Origin: Arthrobacter sp. Soil764
GTDB taxonomy: Bacteria; Actinomycetota; Actinomycetes; Actinomycetales; Micrococcaceae
Direction of reading: 5' to 3'
Length of the DNA stretch: 64,000 nucleotides
NCBI RefSeq assembly: GCF_001428075.1
Contig: NZ_LMSI01000022.1
Span: forward strand, 248,001 to 312,000
Below the pieces are notes generated by a model. That model was not told where the DNA came from. It did not search any database and saw only the letters and a program-made list of their open reading frames with translations. The position numbers and the translations under genes are program-made. Of this stretch, positions 37,229 through 48,434 are shown one piece after another (within the stretch, counting starts at the first letter, position 1; every line of letters starts with the position of its first letter).

Positions 37229-37698
37229 GTATCGAGGTGAACAACGAGTCCGGCGTCCAGGTGGAAGAGTCGGAGCTCGTTGCCCTGTCGCGGTACATTT
37301 TTGAGCAGCTGTACATCCATCCGCAGGCCGAACTGTCCATCCTCCTGGTGGATGAGCCAGCCATGGAGAAGCTGCACATCGAACTGATGGATGAACCGGG
37401 CGCCACGGACGTGCTCTCGGTGCCCATGGACGAACTGACACCGGGGACTCCCGACCGGCCAACACCCCAGGGCATGCTCGGCGATATCGCCATCTGCCCG
37501 CAGGTGGCGAAGGTCCAGGCCCGGAACGCCGGCCACTCCCTGCAGGACGAGATGCTGCTGCTGACCACGCATGGCATCCTGCACCTGCTCGGATACGACC
37601 ATGCCGAACCGGAGGAAAAGGCCGAGATGTTCGGGCTCCAGCGGGAACTCCTGTCCGGCTTCACCGGCAAAGAAGCACCTGCCGAGACCACCCAGTGA
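37225..37698 (+). CDS. ybeY: Endoribonuclease YbeY
   Basis: YbeY is a zinc-dependent RNase involved in 16S rRNA maturation and ribosome quality control. The metal motif is HGILHLLGYDH (H3 motif) near residue 113-123, and LGDIAICP precedes it. The 157-residue protein starts at a GTG that overlaps the phoH stop, and its own stop overlaps the next start by 4 bases. Confidence 0.96.
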   Translation: MSIEVNNESGVQVEESELVALSRYIFEQLYIHPQAELSILLVDEPAMEKLHIELMDEPGATDVLSVPMDELTPGTPDRPTPQGMLGDIAICPQVAKVQARNAGHSLQDEMLLLTTHGILHLLGYDHAEPEEKAEMFGLQRELLSGFTGKEAPAETTQ

Positions 37699-39026
37699 CG
37701 CAACTGCTCCTGGTCGCGGTGGCTCTGGTCTTCCTTGCCGTCGCGGCCCTGCTGACGGCGGCCGAAGCCGCCTTCAGTTTCCTTCCCCGGCACGACGCCG
37801 AAGAAGCGCTGCACAAGAGCCGCGGAACCGCCATGCGGCGCATCCTTGCCGAGCCCGTCGCCCACACCAGGGCGCTGCGGTTCTGGCGCGTCTGGTTCGA
37901 GATGGCTTCCGCGGTTGCCGTCGCCGTCCTGATCGCCAGCCTGCTCGACAACGTCTGGCTGGCCGGCCTGGTGGCCACCGGCATCATGGCCCTCCTGGGA
38001 TTCGTGATCGTCGGTGTTTCACCCCGCCAGCTCGGCAGGCTGCACTCCACTGCCGTGGTCCGCTTCACCGCCCCGTTGGTCCGGTTCCTCACCAGCGTGC
38101 TGGGACCGGTTCCGGGCTGGCTTGTGGCCTTGGGAAGTTCGGCGGCCCCTGGTGCCCCCGGCGGTGACGACGCGTTCTTCAGCGAGCAGGAGTTCCGTGA
38201 ACTCGTGGACCGGGCCAGCGAATCCGACATGATTGAGGACGCTGAAGCGGAGATGATCCAGTCCGTCTTCGACTTCGGCGACACCCTGGTACGGGCCGTG
38301 ATGGTTCCCAGGACAGACATCGTCAGCATCGACGCCGGCTCCAGCCTGCACCAGGCCATGTCCCTGTTCCTGCGGTCGGGGTACTCCCGGATCCCGGTCA
38401 TCAATGAAAACACGGACCATATCCTTGGGATCATCTATCTCAAGGATGTTGCCGCGGTAATCCACCAGCTGGGCACGGATCAGGAGCCGCCGCTGGTGGA
38501 GTCGCTGGCCCGTGAGGTGCGCTACGTACCGGAGTCCAAGCCCGTCAGCGACCTCCTGCGGGAACTGCAAAAGGAGTCCACCCACGTAGCCATCGTCATC
38601 GACGAATACGGCGGCACCGCCGGACTGGTAACCCTCGAAGACCTGATCGAGGAAATTGTCGGCGAGATCGTGGACGAGTATGACACCGAGAGCGCGGAAG
38701 CCGTCGCGTTGGGGGACGGGTCCTACCGTGTGAGCGCCCGTATGGGCATCGATGATCTCGGTGAGCTCTTCGACCTGGAAATCGACGACGACGAAGTGGA
38801 CACCGTAGGCGGCCTCCTCGCCAAGGCCCTTGGCCGCGTTCCCATCGTTGGCAGCAGCGTGGAAGTGCAGGGCGTATCGCTGCGCGCGGACCGGCTTGAA
38901 GGCCGGCGGAACCGGGTCAGCCATATCATTGCGGCGCCGGTACCAAGAGTAGAGACTGACCTTGAAGGCCTCCTGGAAGAGGCCGAAGCAACCCAGCAGG
39001 GAGTTCCACGTGAGCAAGAAAAGTAA
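37695..39026 (+). CDS. CNNM/CorC-type membrane protein with CBS domains
   Basis: The 443-residue protein has an N-terminal DUF21/CNNM membrane domain (about 1-150), two CBS domains ([14 protein letters not shown] and [17 protein letters not shown], about 200-330) and a C-terminal CorC_HlyC domain (about 340-420). Such proteins are linked to Mg or Co efflux; the name hemolysin is historical. It starts at a GTG overlapping ybeY, and its last codons overlap the start of era. Confidence 0.9.
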   Translation: MTQLLLVAVALVFLAVAALLTAAEAAFSFLPRHDAEEALHKSRGTAMRRILAEPVAHTRALRFWRVWFEMASAVAVAVLIASLLDNVWLAGLVATGIMALLGFVIVGVSPRQLGRLHSTAVVRFTAPLVRFLTSVLGPVPGWLVALGSSAAPGAPGGDDAFFSEQEFRELVDRASESDMIEDAEAEMIQSVFDFGDTLVRAVMVPRTDIVSIDAGSSLHQAMSLFLRSGYSRIPVINENTDHILGIIYLKDVAAVIHQLGTDQEPPLVESLAREVRYVPESKPVSDLLRELQKESTHVAIVIDEYGGTAGLVTLEDLIEEIVGEIVDEYDTESAEAVALGDGSYRVSARMGIDDLGELFDLEIDDDEVDTVGGLLAKALGRVPIVGSSVEVQGVSLRADRLEGRRNRVSHIIAAPVPRVETDLEGLLEEAEATQQGVPREQEK

Positions 39027-39969
39027 GGCTGCGGCTACGGACGACTTCGGCGGATTCCGCGCCGGGTTCTCGGTCCTCGTCGGCAGGCCCAACGCGGGCA
39101 AGTCCACCCTGACCAACGCGCTGGTGGGCAGGAAGGTGGCCATCACCTCCGCCAAACCGCAGACCACGCGGCACACCATCCGCGGCATCGTGCACCGCGA
39201 GGACGCCCAGCTGATCCTGGTGGACACCCCGGGCCTGCATCGTCCCCGCACCCTGCTCGGCAAGCGCCTGAACGATCTCGTCGCGGATACCCTCGCGGAA
39301 GTGGATGCCATCGGCTTTTGTCTGCCGGCCAACGAGAAGATCGGCCCGGGCGACAAGTTCATCGCTGCGCAGCTTGCCGCCGTCGGCCGCAAACCGGTCA
39401 TCGCCATCGTCACCAAGGCCGACCTCGTGGACAAGCAGGCGCTTACGGAACAGCTCCTCGCCGTGGCGGCACTGGGCCGTGAGGTGCTGGGGGAGGACGG
39501 CTGGAAGGACATTGTTCCGGTGTCCGCCACTGACGGTTTCCAGGTGGAAACAGTTGCTGACGTGCTGATCAGCCATATGCCGCCGTCGCCTCCGCTGTAC
39601 CCGGACGGCGAACTGACGGATGAGCCCGAGGCAGTCATGGTGGCGGAACTGATTCGCGAAGCAGCCCTTGAGGGTGTCCGGGACGAGCTTCCGCACTCCC
39701 TGGCCGTGGTGGTGGAGGAAATCGTGCCCCGGGAGGACCGGCCGGACGACAACCCCCTGTTGGACGTGCGCGTCAACCTCTATGTCGAGCGGCCGTCCCA
39801 AAAGGCCATCATCATCGGCAAGGGCGGCAGCCGGCTGCGTGAAGTCGGGACCAATGCCCGCAAAGGCATCGAAGCACTCCTGGGCACGCGCATCTACCTG
39901 GACCTCCACGTCAAGGTGGCCAAGGACTGGCAGCGCGACCCGAAACAGCTGGTCAAACTGGGCTTCTGA
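39010..39969 (+). CDS. era: GTPase Era
   Basis: Era binds 16S rRNA and helps assemble the 30S subunit. The 319-residue protein has G1 GRPNAGKST (25-33), the G2 region QTTRHTIRGI, G3 DTPGLH, a TKAD G4 motif and a C-terminal KH domain (IIIGKGGSRLREVGTNARKGIEALLG). The GTG at 39010 follows AGGGAG and overlaps the upstream gene by 17 bases. Confidence 0.95.
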   Translation: MSKKSKAAATDDFGGFRAGFSVLVGRPNAGKSTLTNALVGRKVAITSAKPQTTRHTIRGIVHREDAQLILVDTPGLHRPRTLLGKRLNDLVADTLAEVDAIGFCLPANEKIGPGDKFIAAQLAAVGRKPVIAIVTKADLVDKQALTEQLLAVAALGREVLGEDGWKDIVPVSATDGFQVETVADVLISHMPPSPPLYPDGELTDEPEAVMVAELIREAALEGVRDELPHSLAVVVEEIVPREDRPDDNPLLDVRVNLYVERPSQKAIIIGKGGSRLREVGTNARKGIEALLGTRIYLDLHVKVAKDWQRDPKQLVKLGF

Positions 39970-40066
39970 TCCACTAGAAGAACGTTCACAGGAGCGCTGC
40001 AGGCAGGATTTCCAGACTGGACCACTAAAATGGACCGGATTTCGTATTTAGAGGAAGGTTCACCAC

Positions 40067-41656
40067 GTGGGTCGAGGCCGCGACAGACGCGACAACGAGG
40101 CTGATTTGTCAGCCGAACCGGGGCCGGTATCCCGCCACGCGGACAGCCATGATGTGGGTGCCGCGCGGCACCTGGGCCCGCTGCGTGGGATGCCGCTGTG
40201 GCTCAAAGCCCTCACAGGTGTGGTGGCGTTGGTCCTGGTCGCCGGGATCGTCTTTGCGGGATTCTGGTTCTTCCGGCTCCAGGGCAACATCTCCAAGGCG
40301 CCGCTGAATGCGGGCGGCGAAAGCACCGAATCCCCCGGAAATGATGCCAAGGGCCGGCTGCAGATCCTGATTCTGGGCTCTGACACACGGGATGGAAAAA
40401 ACTCGGAATACGGCGGCGCCGACGATTCCACCGGCTACGGCAAGTCCGACGTCATGATGCTCATGGATATCTCGGAGGACAACAAGCGCGTCAACGTCAT
40501 CAGCTTTCCCCGCGACCTGCTGGTGGACATTCCCGACTGCAAGGACAGGAAGACCGGCAAGGACTACCCCGCCCGCACCGGCGTGATGATCAATGAAGCC
40601 ATGAGCGAGGCCGGGATCGGCTGCGCCGTGGACACCGTCAACAAGCTCACCGGCATGCAGGTGGACCACTTCATGATGGCCGACTTCAACGCTGTGAAGG
40701 AACTTTCCAACGCGGTGGGTGGAGTGGAAGTCTGCATCAGCGACGCCGTTTACGATCCTGATTCCCGGCTGCGGCTGCCCGCCGGAACATCATCCGTTCA
40801 GGGCGAGATGGCCCTTGCCTTCCTCCGCGCCCGCCATGCCTTTGCCGACGGCGGCGACCTGGGCCGCATCAAGGCGCAGCAGGGTTTCCTCTCGTCGCTG
40901 ACCCGCAAGATCAAGGACGATGGAACGCTGTCCGACCCCGCCAAGATGCTGAAGATCGCGGATGTCGTCACCCAGAACCTGACAGTGGATGACGGATTGG
41001 CCTCGGTCCCCACGCTGCTGACGATCGGCAACCGGCTCAAGGACATTGATATCGGCAAGGTCGCGTTTGTGGCCGTACCCACCGCGCCGGCGCCCATCGA
41101 TCCCAACCGGCTGGTCATCGCCGAGCCTGCGGGCGCACAGTTGTTTTCGGCAATGCGGAAGAACGTGGACCTGACGGACCCCACAGCCCCTGCCACGCCG
41201 TCACCCACTGAGACGGCAACGCCCTCTCCTGCCCCCACCGAAACTGCCCCGCCGGTGCCGCCCTACAACAAGGCCATCCAGCCCGTAGCCGTTGCCAACG
41301 GAAGCGGCGTGAACGGCCGTGCCCAGGAACTCGTGCAGGCGTTGGTGGCGGGCGGCTTCACCCAGACAGGCCAGTTCCTTGCGCAGCCCGTGGCCAAGAC
41401 AGCGGTGTATTACGGCAACGGCTTCGAGGACGTGGCAGCCGATGTCGCCACATTGCTGGGCATTCCTGCCACCCTGATGATTCCGGCTCCCGCTGTCTCG
41501 GGCGTGCAGGTATATGTGGGCAGTGATTTCCCTTCCGGCACCGCCTACGAAGCAGGGGGCAGTCCTGCGGCCGCCCTGCCCCAGGACATCGTCAACCAGA
41601 CCGCCGGGGACAAGGTCTGCCAGCAGGCCAACCCCGAACTGATCGTTCGGCAGTAG
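40067..41656 (+). CDS. LytR-CpsA-Psr (LCP) family protein with LytR_C domain
   Basis: LCP enzymes attach teichoic acid-like or arabinogalactan-type glycans to peptidoglycan at the outer face. The 529-residue protein has a basic cytoplasmic N-terminus, one membrane helix (about 45-70) and the LCP domain (LILGSDTRDG, VISFPRDLLVDIP, FLRARHAFADGGDLGRIKAQQ with catalytic Asp and Arg residues). A Pro/Thr-rich linker and a LytR_C domain (about 405-490, IQPVAVANGSGVNGRAQEL) follow. The GTG follows GAGGAAGG. It is separated from era by 97 bases. Confidence 0.92.
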   Translation: MGRGRDRRDNEADLSAEPGPVSRHADSHDVGAARHLGPLRGMPLWLKALTGVVALVLVAGIVFAGFWFFRLQGNISKAPLNAGGESTESPGNDAKGRLQILILGSDTRDGKNSEYGGADDSTGYGKSDVMMLMDISEDNKRVNVISFPRDLLVDIPDCKDRKTGKDYPARTGVMINEAMSEAGIGCAVDTVNKLTGMQVDHFMMADFNAVKELSNAVGGVEVCISDAVYDPDSRLRLPAGTSSVQGEMALAFLRARHAFADGGDLGRIKAQQGFLSSLTRKIKDDGTLSDPAKMLKIADVVTQNLTVDDGLASVPTLLTIGNRLKDIDIGKVAFVAVPTAPAPIDPNRLVIAEPAGAQLFSAMRKNVDLTDPTAPATPSPTETATPSPAPTETAPPVPPYNKAIQPVAVANGSGVNGRAQELVQALVAGGFTQTGQFLAQPVAKTAVYYGNGFEDVAADVATLLGIPATLMIPAPAVSGVQVYVGSDFPSGTAYEAGGSPAAALPQDIVNQTAGDKVCQQANPELIVRQ

Positions 41657-41698
41657 CGGCGTTCAGGACGGCAGCAGCCGCAACCGCAGGCAACAAAA

Positions 41699-41730
41699 AT
41701 GGGGCCCCGCCGGCAATGGCGGGGCCCCAT
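41699..41730 (-). terminator. Terminator of the M13 peptidase gene
   Basis: A perfect 13-base-pair stem with arms 41699-41711 and 41718-41730 lies between convergent genes. On the minus strand it is followed by TTTTTGTTG, a real T-run. Confidence 0.85.
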
Positions 41731-41743
41731 CCCGGTTGTGGAA

Positions 41744-43696
41744 CTACCAGATACTGACCCGCTCGGCCGGCGGCATCCACATGCCGTCCTCTGCCGTAAC
41801 CTCGAACGCTTCGTGGAACGGATCCAGGTTCCTGGCGATGGCATTGGTGCGGAACTCGTTGGGGGAGTGGGGATCGGTGGCAAGGCGCCGGATGGCCTCT
41901 TCCTGCCGGATGACCTGCCGCCAGCCTGCCGCCCAGGAAGCAAAGAAGCGCTGCTCACCGGTCAGCCCGTCCAGGACCTCCGGTTCCTTGCCGTCCAGGC
42001 TGATTTGGTAGGCCTTGTAGGCGATGGTCAGGCCTGCCAGGTCTCCGATGTTTTCGCCAAGCGTGAGGCGGCCATTGACGTGGTGTCCGGGCGCGGCGGT
42101 GGGGGAGAGCGCGTCGAACTGGGCCACGAGCCGCGCCGTCAACGCCTCAAAGGCCTGGCGGTCCTGGTCAGTCCACCAGTTGCGGAGGGCTCCGCCGCCG
42201 TCGAACTGTGAGCCCTGGTCATCGAAGCCATGGCCAATCTCGTGGCCAATGACCGCACCGATGCCGCCGTAGTTGACGGCGTCGTCGGCGTCGGCGGTAA
42301 AGAACGGCGGCTGCAAAATGGCCGCAGGGAACACAATTTCGTTCATCATCGGGTGGTAGTACGCGTTCACCGTCTGCGGCGTCATCAGCCACTTGTTCCG
42401 GTCCACCGGTTTGCCCACCTCCTCCAGGTGCCTGTCGACGTCGGCATTGTGGGCGCGTTCCACGTTCCCCAGGAGATCCTGCGGATCGATCTCCACGGCT
42501 GAATAATCGATCCACTCGTCCGGGTAGCCGATCTTGGCCCGGAAAGCCTCCAGCTTCCGGAGGGCCTCGGCCTTGGTGTCCCCGCCCATCCAGCCCACGT
42601 CGTTGATGCTGCGGCGGTAGGCCTCAATAAGGTTGTCCACCAGGGTCTGCATCCGTGCCTTGTGGGATTCCGGGAAATGGCGTGCCACGTAGATCTGGCC
42701 AACGGCTTCACCCAGTGCGGCTTCGACGACGGCAACACCGCGCTTCCACCGGTCCTTGTTGCGGGGCGTGCCGCTGATCGTGGTGCCGTAGAAGGCGAAA
42801 TTGGCGTCCACGAACGCTGATGACAGGTAGGGCGCCGCTGCACTGATAACGCGCATAGCGAGCCACTCCTGCCAGGCTGCCACCGGAACTTCGTCCAGGA
42901 GCCGGGCTGCACCCGTGAAGAAGTCAGGGGTGCTCACCACGATTTCCGTACGCTTGTCCTCGTCGATTCCCGCAGCTTCGAACCACGTGGCCAGGAGGGG
43001 GAACAGCGCGCCGGCTTCATCCGCCGTCTTCAGGTTGTAGGTCTTCTGTGGATCCCGGAGGGTGACGTTGTCCCAGTGATGGGACGCGAGCTTGGTCTCC
43101 AGTCCGATAACCCGCGCCGCCGCACCGTGGGGATCGGCTACCCCCGCCAGCTCGAACATCTTCTCCACGTGCGCCGTGTAGGCCGAAACAATGGGGGCAA
43201 ACTTGTCTTCCCGGTAGTAGGACTCATCGGGAAGGCCCAGGCCGCCTTGCCCGGTGTACAGCAGGACCCGGTCGGGGTTTCCCGCATCGGGGGCGGGGTA
43301 GATGTAGAAGAGACCGCCTACATCCGCCCGGAACAACCGGCCGGCCAATGCGATGAGCTCCGATACCGAGCCGGTGCCGAACACGTCGCCGAGCCGCGCG
43401 CGGATTGGCTCCATGCCCTTGCCTTCGACCGTGGCTTCGTCCATGAAGCTGTTGTAGAGGCCGCCGATCTTCCGTTCGATCCCGCTGGCGTCAGCCTTTT
43501 TGGCTGCAGCTTCCTCGATGATGTCCCGGACAGCGATCTCGGATCCGTCGCGGAGAGCTGTAAAGGTTCCCTCCAGGGGCCGGTCGTCGGGAATCTCCGT
43601 AGCTTTCAGCCAGGCGCCGTTGACATGCTGGTAGAGGTCATCCTGCGGCCGGACTGTGTGATCAATGGTGGACAGATCGATCCCCGAAATGGGCAC
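41744..43696 (-). CDS. M13 family metallopeptidase (PepO-like endopeptidase)
   Basis: The 650-residue protein is a neprilysin-type zinc peptidase. It has the HExxH motif as GHEIGHGFDDQG and the third-ligand motif ENIGDLAG. NAYYHPMMNEIVFPAAILQPPFF precedes the active site and is typical of M13. No signal peptide or membrane helix is visible, so it is probably cytoplasmic. The GTG start has AAAGGAG upstream. It is divergent from leuA. Confidence 0.93.
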   Translation of the reverse strand: MPISGIDLSTIDHTVRPQDDLYQHVNGAWLKATEIPDDRPLEGTFTALRDGSEIAVRDIIEEAAAKKADASGIERKIGGLYNSFMDEATVEGKGMEPIRARLGDVFGTGSVSELIALAGRLFRADVGGLFYIYPAPDAGNPDRVLLYTGQGGLGLPDESYYREDKFAPIVSAYTAHVEKMFELAGVADPHGAAARVIGLETKLASHHWDNVTLRDPQKTYNLKTADEAGALFPLLATWFEAAGIDEDKRTEIVVSTPDFFTGAARLLDEVPVAAWQEWLAMRVISAAAPYLSSAFVDANFAFYGTTISGTPRNKDRWKRGVAVVEAALGEAVGQIYVARHFPESHKARMQTLVDNLIEAYRRSINDVGWMGGDTKAEALRKLEAFRAKIGYPDEWIDYSAVEIDPQDLLGNVERAHNADVDRHLEEVGKPVDRNKWLMTPQTVNAYYHPMMNEIVFPAAILQPPFFTADADDAVNYGGIGAVIGHEIGHGFDDQGSQFDGGGALRNWWTDQDRQAFEALTARLVAQFDALSPTAAPGHHVNGRLTLGENIGDLAGLTIAYKAYQISLDGKEPEVLDGLTGEQRFFASWAAGWRQVIRQEEAIRRLATDPHSPNEFRTNAIARNLDPFHEAFEVTAEDGMWMPPAERVSIW

Positions 43697-43799
43697 TGCA
43701 ACTCCTTTTGCTGGGACGCCTGCGTCCGGCTGAACACCGGAGGCGTCTGCATGCTGGACTTTACGGACGGTAGTGCCCTTTCATCTTACGCACCCGTGT

Positions 43800-43805
43800 T
43801 ACCCT
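43800..43805 (+). promoter_or_regulatory. Candidate -10 element of the leuA leader
   Basis: TACCCT is followed by 6 bases and then the GTG of the leader peptide at 43812, the same leaderless geometry as at leuS. No convincing -35 is seen. Confidence 0.35.
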
Positions 43806-43811
43806 CAAAGA

Positions 43812-43868
43812 GTGCGTGCAGAGCTCCTTCTCCTTAGCTGCCGCGGCGAGGCCACAGACGCTATCTAG
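43812..43868 (+). CDS. leuA leader peptide with four Leu codons
   Basis: The 18-residue ORF reads M-R-A-E-L-L-L-L-S-C-R-G-E-A-T-D-A-I from a GTG. The Leu codons are CTC CTT CTC CTT. It lies upstream of leuA and overlaps the RNA structure that follows, the layout of the known actinobacterial leuA leader. Its start MRAELLLLS resembles the leuS leader MRAILLLS. Translation is inferred. Confidence 0.75.
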   Translation: MRAELLLLSCRGEATDAI

Positions 43869-43891
43869 CGCACGGCCCACCCTCGCTGCGG
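43840..43891 (+). promoter_or_regulatory. RNA structure in the leuA leader (probable LEU element)
   Basis: CCGCGGCGAGG (within 43840-43851) can pair with CCTCGCTGCGG (within 43881-43891), 11 pairs with one G-U. An inner hairpin CGCT-ATCT-AGCG lies near 43859-43870. A conserved pseudoknot called the LEU element is described upstream of leuA in most actinobacteria. No T-run terminator is seen, so control may act on translation. Confidence 0.6.
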
Positions 43892-43922
43892 AGTTTGTGT
43901 TGCCCGGCCACCCTTTCACTGA

Positions 43923-45689
<1,767 letters not shown>

Positions 45690-45774
45690 TACCTGCCGGT
45701 GGTGCCGCCGGTTCCAACCGGCGGCACCACCGCCGCCTGGCAGCGCACTGCCGGGCAGGATGGGAAGATAGAGC

Positions 45775-46527
45775 GTGGTCCAACAGTCTTTTGCTTCCCG
45801 GGCGTACCGGGACGACGCCGTGGTGCTGCGTACTCACAAGCTGGGCGAGGCGGACCGCATCATCACCCTGCTGACAAAGCATCATGGGCAGGTCCGCGCC
45901 GTCGCCAAGGGGGTGCGCCGCACCAGCAGCCGTTTCGGTGCCCGGCTCGAACCCTTCATGGTGGCCGACCTCCAGTTGGTATCCGGCCGGACGCTGGACA
46001 TCGTCACGCAGGCCGTCGCAAAGGGTGCCTACGGCGGCAGCATCGCCGCGGACTACGGCAGGTACACGGTGGCCGCCGCCATGACCGAGACGGCGGAGAA
46101 ACTCACGGACGTCGACGGCGAGGCCGGCACTGCACAGTACAACCTGCTGGTGGGGGCCCTCGCCGCACTGAGCCGTGACGAACATGCCGCCGGCCTCATC
46201 CTCGATTCCTATCTTCTGCGTGCCCTTGCCACGGGCGGGTGGGCGCCCAGTTTCACTGACTGCTCCCGCTGCGGCATGCCGGGTCCGCACAGTGCGTTCT
46301 CCGCGCCCCTGGGCGGCATGGTCTGTGCGCAGTGCCGCCCGCCCGGGTCGCCCGCCCCCGCCCCGGAGACCGTTACGCTGCTGGCAGCGCTGCTGACCGG
46401 GGACTGGTCGACGGCGGACGCTTCCTTGCCCCAGCCCCGCAAGGAGGCAGCGGGCCTGGTGGCCGCGTACCTGCAATGGCATTTGGAACGAGTACTGAAA
46501 TCCCTCAAACATGTGGAGCGTAGCTGA
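45775..46527 (+). CDS. recO: DNA repair protein RecO
   Basis: RecO anneals single strands and loads RecA with RecR. The 250-residue protein has an N-terminal OB-fold ([30 protein letters not shown]), and the zinc finger CSRCG ... CAQC in the C-terminal part (about 163-186). The start is a GTG about 85 bases after leuA. uppS follows 2 bases after the stop, so they are co-transcribed. Confidence 0.94.
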   Translation: MVQQSFASRAYRDDAVVLRTHKLGEADRIITLLTKHHGQVRAVAKGVRRTSSRFGARLEPFMVADLQLVSGRTLDIVTQAVAKGAYGGSIAADYGRYTVAAAMTETAEKLTDVDGEAGTAQYNLLVGALAALSRDEHAAGLILDSYLLRALATGGWAPSFTDCSRCGMPGPHSAFSAPLGGMVCAQCRPPGSPAPAPETVTLLAALLTGDWSTADASLPQPRKEAAGLVAAYLQWHLERVLKSLKHVERS

Positions 46528-46529
46528 CA

Positions 46530-47390
46530 GTGGCCTTGGGAAAAAAGAACAATGCACGGCGACAGCGCACGCATCCCGTGCTGGCGCCGTACCCACACCC
46601 GTCCGGTGCGGTGGCACCCTCCATTCCCGCTGAATTCATTCCGCGGCACGTGGCCATCGTCATGGACGGCAATGGCCGGTGGGCCAACCAGCGTGGCCTG
46701 CCGAGGATCGAGGGGCACAAGGCGGGGGAGCCGGCCCTGCTCGACGTCATGGCCGGCGCCATTGAACTGGGTATCGAGTACGTCAGCGTATACGCGTTCT
46801 CCACCGAGAATTGGCGCAGGTCGCCTGAGGAAGTCCGCTTCCTGATGGGATTTAACAAGGATGTGCTGCGAAGGCAACGGAACCAGCTGGACGACTGGGG
46901 AGTGCGGGTGCGCTGGGCCGGGCGCCGGCCACGGTTGTGGGGTTCGGTCATTCGGGAACTGGAGGAGGCCGAAGAGTTCACGGCGGCCAACACCACCTGT
47001 AATTTGACCATGTGTGTTAATTACGGCGGCCGGGCCGAGATCACGGACGCGGTGTCCGCGATTGCGGCCGACGTGGCCGCCGGCAGGTTGAAGCCCGGCG
47101 CCATTACCGAACGGACAATACAGAAGTATCTTGACGAGCCCGACCTGCCTGATGTGGACCTTTTCCTCCGCAGCTCAGGGGAGCAGCGGCTGTCCAACTT
47201 CCTGCTCTGGCAGTCGGCCTATGCGGAGTTCGTTTTCATGGACACGCTCTGGCCGGATGTGGACCGGCGGACCCTCTGGGCTGCCGTCGAGGAATATGCC
47301 AGGCGGGACCGCCGGTACGGTGGCGCCGTGGATGCCGCTGCTGCTCCGGCCCCTGCGACAAACGACCAGGCGGGTCAGCCTCATCCATAG
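46530..47390 (+). CDS. uppS: Isoprenyl transferase (undecaprenyl diphosphate synthase-like)
   Basis: The enzyme makes long cis-polyprenyl diphosphate, the lipid carrier for cell-wall building blocks. The 286-residue protein has [20 protein letters not shown] with the catalytic Asp, FSTENWRRS, and [20 protein letters not shown]. Exact product chain length cannot be read. Starting at a GTG right after recO, it ends 10 bases inside the convergent hydrolase gene. Confidence 0.93.
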   Translation: MALGKKNNARRQRTHPVLAPYPHPSGAVAPSIPAEFIPRHVAIVMDGNGRWANQRGLPRIEGHKAGEPALLDVMAGAIELGIEYVSVYAFSTENWRRSPEEVRFLMGFNKDVLRRQRNQLDDWGVRVRWAGRRPRLWGSVIRELEEAEEFTAANTTCNLTMCVNYGGRAEITDAVSAIAADVAAGRLKPGAITERTIQKYLDEPDLPDVDLFLRSSGEQRLSNFLLWQSAYAEFVFMDTLWPDVDRRTLWAAVEEYARRDRRYGGAVDAAAAPAPATNDQAGQPHP

Positions 47391-48340
47391 GCCCGCAACC
47401 AGCGGCCCAGCCGCCGGTAGGCATCGGCCCGGATGGGTTGGGGCGAGAGGAAGACGTCGTGCAGGGCCCCGTCGATCCGTTCCACGGTCACGGTGCGGCC
47501 CAGGGTGAGTGCCCGGGCACTGATGGTATTGACGTCGAGCACCGCGTCGGTGCGCCGCATTTCCTCTGACCAGAGGAGCCCGTTGGCACTGCCCTTGGAG
47601 AGCAGGACCAGAACCGGCGCCTCAATCTCCAGGCCGCGCGCCACCTTCGCCTGCCCGGCGAGGACCGCCCGCAGCCATCCGGCGCGCACCGGAAAGGCCA
47701 TGCGGGGGCGGTAGCGCTCATCAAGCGGCCACTCGCCGTCGGCCGCACTGCTGATGGTCCGCCAATAGTGGCCGCGTTCCGGCAGCCGGAGGACCGCCTG
47801 GGGGCGGAAACGGGCCACTGGGCGCACCATGCTGGACGCGGCCCGCCGCACCAGTGAACTGCCGTGCATTTCCAGCCACGGACTGTTGAGGACCAGCAGC
47901 GAAACCGCCTCCGGATGGCGGGTGGTCCACAGCGCCGCCACCAGCCCGCCTGTGGAATGGCCCATCAGGACCAGTGGCCCGCGCGCGCCGGCCTCCCGGA
48001 TAATGCGGAATGCTTCTTCGATTTCACCATCGTAGGCGGCCAGGTCGGCCACATATCCGCCGGGAGACTCCGGCCGGAGGCTTCGTCCATGGTTGTGCAT
48101 GTCCAGCGCATAGAAGTCGTAGCCTGCCGAAGCCCAGAACAGCGCCAGGTCAACGTTGAAGAAGTAATCGCTCCAACCGTGCAGGAAGAGAACGGCCCGC
48201 CGGCCGCCACCGGAAGCGTCCCTGCCCGCGGATGGCCGGAGCCGTACCAGGGTAGCCGTCCGTTCAACCCCGTCAGGTCCCGCCGCCGCGAAGGAGTGCG
48301 ATTCGAAGTCGCCGCCCAGGATGTCCTGCTGCCACTGCAT
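47381..48340 (-). CDS. Alpha/beta hydrolase (serine aminopeptidase S33 / monoacylglycerol lipase-like)
   Basis: The 319-residue protein has [38 protein letters not shown], the S33-like N-terminal part, and the nucleophile elbow [13 protein letters not shown]. The late His is likely in [12 protein letters not shown] lysophospholipase or monoacylglycerol lipase-like role is the nearest reading, not certain. The gene converges on uppS (10-base overlap) and is divergent from pyrD. Confidence 0.85.
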   Translation of the reverse strand: MQWQQDILGGDFESHSFAAAGPDGVERTATLVRLRPSAGRDASGGGRRAVLFLHGWSDYFFNVDLALFWASAGYDFYALDMHNHGRSLRPESPGGYVADLAAYDGEIEEAFRIIREAGARGPLVLMGHSTGGLVAALWTTRHPEAVSLLVLNSPWLEMHGSSLVRRAASSMVRPVARFRPQAVLRLPERGHYWRTISSAADGEWPLDERYRPRMAFPVRAGWLRAVLAGQAKVARGLEIEAPVLVLLSKGSANGLLWSEEMRRTDAVLDVNTISARALTLGRTVTVERIDGALHDVFLSPQPIRADAYRRLGRWLRAYG

Positions 48341-48434
48341 GCCCTCATGCTAAACCGGCACGGAGGCCCGCGCCGGTCCGGTGCGGGGCTTCTTCGTTTT
48401 GGTATGGCGCGCCATGAGACGGGAAACTGGAGGC

